Part shown: piece by piece, positions 5,404 through 7,099 of the stretch
Layout of the letters: each line of letters opens with the position of its first letter
Position numbering within the stretch: position 1 is the stretch's first letter
Origin: Gammaproteobacteria bacterium
Lineage (GTDB): Bacteria > Pseudomonadota > Gammaproteobacteria > BMS3Bbin11
Assembly: GCA_030636465.1 (NCBI GenBank)
Contig: DAOVWW010000072.1
Span: forward strand, 1-7,099
DNA: 7,099 nucleotides
Direction: 5' to 3'
Notes under the pieces: generated by a model
The model's database searches: none
The model's input: only the letters and a program-made list of their open reading frames with translations
What the model was told of the DNA's origin: nothing
Translations under genes and position numbers: made by a program

Positions 5404-6063
5404 ATGTCTACTAATCATACGATTATCGCCGAACTGCGTGATGTACAAGGTACGGGTGCGAGCCGCCGCCTGCGTCATGCCGGCAAAGTCCCTGCCATTC
5501 TTTATGGTTCAGGCAAAGATACAGCCATGCTCACACTGAATCACAACAGCCTGTATCACAATATAGAAGATGAATCCTTCCATAGCTCCATTCTGACCGT
5601 TGAAATTGATGGTAAGAAAGAAAAAGCCATTTTACGTGATGTACAGATGCATGCTTACAAGCAATTAATCATGCATATCGATCTGCAGCGTGTCAGCGCG
5701 AAAGATAAGATCCATATGAATGTACCGTTCCATTTCACCGGTGGCGAAGAAGCGCCAGGCGTCAAAGTGGAAGGTGGCATCGTTTCTCACCTTATGACCG
5801 AGCTGGATATCGTCTGTCTGCCTGATGATCTGCCTGAATTTATCTCTATTGATATATCTGCCCTGAACCTTGGTGATTCCATCCACCTCAGCGAGATAAC
5901 CCTGCCTGATGGCGTAGAATCTTCTGCCCTGTCTCACGGCGATGATCTGGCTATTGTCACAGTTGTTGCAGTACGTGGTTCTGATGAAGATGATGAAGAA
6001 GCTGTATCTGAAGAAGGTGATGAAGAAGCTGCAGCTGAAGGCGAAGCTGAGTCTGAAGAATAA
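5404..6063 (+). CDS. rplY: Ribosomal protein L25, long CTC/TL5 form
   Basis: Binds 5S rRNA in the central protuberance of the large ribosomal subunit. Residues 5-95 are the L25 5S-binding domain (GTGASRRLRHAGKVPAILYG at 16-35; LRDVQMHAYKQLIMHIDLQRV after residue 76). Residues 100-190 are the beta-rich C-terminal domain of the CTC/TL5 type, with HMNVPFHFTGGEEAPGVKVEGG at its start and LGDSIHLSEITLPDGV near 156-171. The tail (193-219) is acidic, with 16 of 27 residues Asp or Glu. E. coli L25 is only 94 residues and lacks the second domain; most other gammaproteobacteria have the long form. The start is ATG 5404, with GGAG 7 nt upstream. It is the first gene of the likely rplY-pth-ychF unit, with pth 40 bp downstream. 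In the tail codons, GATGAAGAAGCTG occurs twice, 27 bp apart, suggesting growth by duplication. Confidence 0.97.
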   Translation: MSTNHTIIAELRDVQGTGASRRLRHAGKVPAILYGSGKDTAMLTLNHNSLYHNIEDESFHSSILTVEIDGKKEKAILRDVQMHAYKQLIMHIDLQRVSAKDKIHMNVPFHFTGGEEAPGVKVEGGIVSHLMTELDIVCLPDDLPEFISIDISALNLGDSIHLSEITLPDGVESSALSHGDDLAIVTVVAVRGSDEDDEEAVSEEGDEEAAAEGEAESEE

Positions 6064-6070
6064 GTCATCT

Positions 6071-6085
6071 GACTATTCGCTAGTC
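6071..6085 (+). other. Small hairpin between rplY and pth
   Basis: GACTA (6071-6075) and TAGTC (6081-6085) form a 5-bp stem with loop TTCGC, starting 7 bp after the rplY stop. TTATA follows instead of a T run, so termination is unlikely. It may be a processing or stability element, or chance. Confidence 0.25.
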
Positions 6086-6103
6086 TTATACCTGTAAAGC
6101 ATC

Positions 6104-6685
6104 ATGGCCAGCGGCATCAAATTGATTGCCGGCCTCGGCAACCCGGGCTCACGTTATGTCGACACGCGGCATAACGCTGGCTTCTGGTTTGTTGAGGAAC
6201 TGGCCAGTCGCTATCACGGCACATGGCGTGATGAAAAACGTTTCAAATCCCGTGTTTGCGAAATTACCGTTAATGGTCAACGAGTCTGGTTAATCGCCCC
6301 GCAGGATTTCATGAATCGCAGCGGTGAATCTATCGCGGCCTTTGCCAGTTATTATCGCATTACCGTCGATCAGATCCTGGTCGCACATGATGAACTGGAT
6401 ATTCTCCCGGGCAGAGTAAAGCTTAAACAGGGCGGTGGTGCGGCCGGCCATAATGGCCTACGCGATACTACTGTGCATATGGGCAGCCCCGATTATTTAC
6501 GATTACGATTGGGCATCGGCCATCCAGGCAAACAGAATGCGGTGGTTAACTTTGTTCTCAAACGACCTCCTGAAGCTGAAATGAGCCTGATTCAATCGGC
6601 CATAGAACACAGTGCAGATCACCTCGAAGACATTCTCAATGGTGACCTGCAGGCAGCCATGAATTCGCTGCACACACATTCATAG
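6104..6685 (+). CDS. pth: Peptidyl-tRNA hydrolase
   Basis: Cleaves the ester bond of peptidyl-tRNA released from stalled ribosomes and so recycles tRNA; essential in most bacteria; cytosolic. The 193-residue product matches the family length (194 in E. coli). The active-site set is complete, with each residue three positions later than in E. coli: N13 and H23 (catalytic) in GLGNPGSRYVDTRHNAG, N71 in DFMNRSG, D96 in VAHDELD, and N117 in GGGAAGHNGLRD. LRLGIGHPG follows near residue 135. ATG 6104 is the natural start because the conserved KLIAGLGNPG begins at residue 6; the ribosome binding site is weak, so coupling with rplY translation is possible. It is 40 bp after rplY and 9 bp before ychF, consistent with one transcript. 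Confidence 0.98.
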   Translation: MASGIKLIAGLGNPGSRYVDTRHNAGFWFVEELASRYHGTWRDEKRFKSRVCEITVNGQRVWLIAPQDFMNRSGESIAAFASYYRITVDQILVAHDELDILPGRVKLKQGGGAAGHNGLRDTTVHMGSPDYLRLRLGIGHPGKQNAVVNFVLKRPPEAEMSLIQSAIEHSADHLEDILNGDLQAAMNSLHTHS

Positions 6686-6694
6686 GAACATATT

Positions 6695-7099
6695 ATGGGT
6701 TTTAAATGCGGCATAGTCGGACTGCCAAATGTCGGCAAATCAACCTTATTCAATGCACTGACACGTGCGGAGATACAGGCTGAAAACTATCCTTTCTGTA
6801 CCATCGAACCCAATGTCGGTATTGTTGAAGTGCCAGATCCACGGCTGGATAAACTCGCGGCCATCGTCAATCCAAAAAGAATATTACCCACCACTATAGA
6901 ATTTGTAGATATCGCCGGCCTGGTAGAAGGCGCATCTAAAGGTGAAGGACTGGGTAATAAATTCCTTGCCCATATCCGTGAAGTAGATGCCATCGTTCAG
7001 GTTGTGCGTTGCTTCGAAGACGAAAACATTACCCATGTTGCCGGCAAGATCGACCCCATCTCGGATATCGATGTGATCGCTACCGAATTGGCCCTGGCC
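6695..7099 (+). CDS. ychF: Redox/ribosome-associated ATPase YchF (OLA1 family), first 135 codons
   Basis: A TRAFAC-class P-loop protein that binds ATP rather than GTP, associates with ribosomes and is linked to stress responses. The visible N-terminus [16 protein letters not shown] is the family signature, with the P-loop GLPNVGKS at 9-16. [13 protein letters not shown] (30-42) is the switch I region. DIAG (72-75) is followed by leucine 76 where Ras-type GTPases have the catalytic glutamine, as expected for this hydrophobic-substituted group. The next block is [10 protein letters not shown]. The specificity motif and the TGS domain lie beyond the window (full length is about 363 residues). 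ATG 6695 has AGGA at 6684-6687, 7 nt upstream and overlapping the pth stop codon, which points to translational coupling with pth. The reading frame runs open to the end of the window. Confidence 0.97.
   Translation, partial: MGFKCGIVGLPNVGKSTLFNALTRAEIQAENYPFCTIEPNVGIVEVPDPRLDKLAAIVNPKRILPTTIEFVDIAGLVEGASKGEGLGNKFLAHIREVDAIVQVVRCFEDENITHVAGKIDPISDIDVIATELALA

Noticed and set aside
1..7099. Mobile element, CRISPR, toxin-antitoxin or defence system
   Set aside because: All supported genes are conserved housekeeping genes in a known order; no transposase, integrase, spacer array or effector-like frame is present.

Overview
The window looks like chromosomal DNA from a gammaproteobacterium. The gene order is hemA (divergent), TPR lipoprotein, lolB, ispE, tRNA-Gln, prs, rplY, pth, ychF. 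This is the order I know from Pseudomonas aeruginosa (PA4666 to PA4673), and part of it survives in Escherichia coli. Base composition is near 50% GC by eye, and the proteins differ enough from both species that I do not name a genus. Every gene is housekeeping or envelope biogenesis. I found no phage, transposase, CRISPR array, toxin-antitoxin or defence gene, and no candidate for an undescribed multi-gene system. The novelty is in the gaps between genes.

Layout: on the minus strand, positions 1-635 hold the first 211 codons of hemA (glutamyl-tRNA reductase), whose 3' end lies outside the window. A gap of only 22 bp separates it from the divergent plus-strand series. That series starts with a 603-residue TPR lipoprotein (an LbcA candidate), followed by lolB (outer-membrane lipoprotein receptor) and ispE (MEP-pathway kinase). 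The ispE stop codon lies inside the acceptor stem of tRNA-Gln(UUG). Then come prs (PRPP synthetase, TTG start with a strong ribosome binding site), rplY (ribosomal protein L25, long CTC form), pth (peptidyl-tRNA hydrolase) and the first 135 codons of ychF.

How they fit together: HemA, tRNA-Gln, L25, Pth and YchF belong to aminoacyl-tRNA use and translation. HemA consumes Glu-tRNA and Pth recycles peptidyl-tRNA. LolB and the TPR lipoprotein serve the outer membrane. IspE and Prs supply isoprenoid and PRPP precursors. rplY-pth-ychF reads as one transcription unit with a clear extended -10 promoter.

Three intergenic gaps each carry a different palindromic repeat: 2514-2566 before lolB, 3229-3256 before ispE, and 5251-5323 between prs and rplY. 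The first overlaps the longest possible lolB reading frame and changes the choice of start codon. The third lies directly against the rplY promoter. No gene-free stretch exceeds 170 bp, and I saw no convincing rho-independent terminator.
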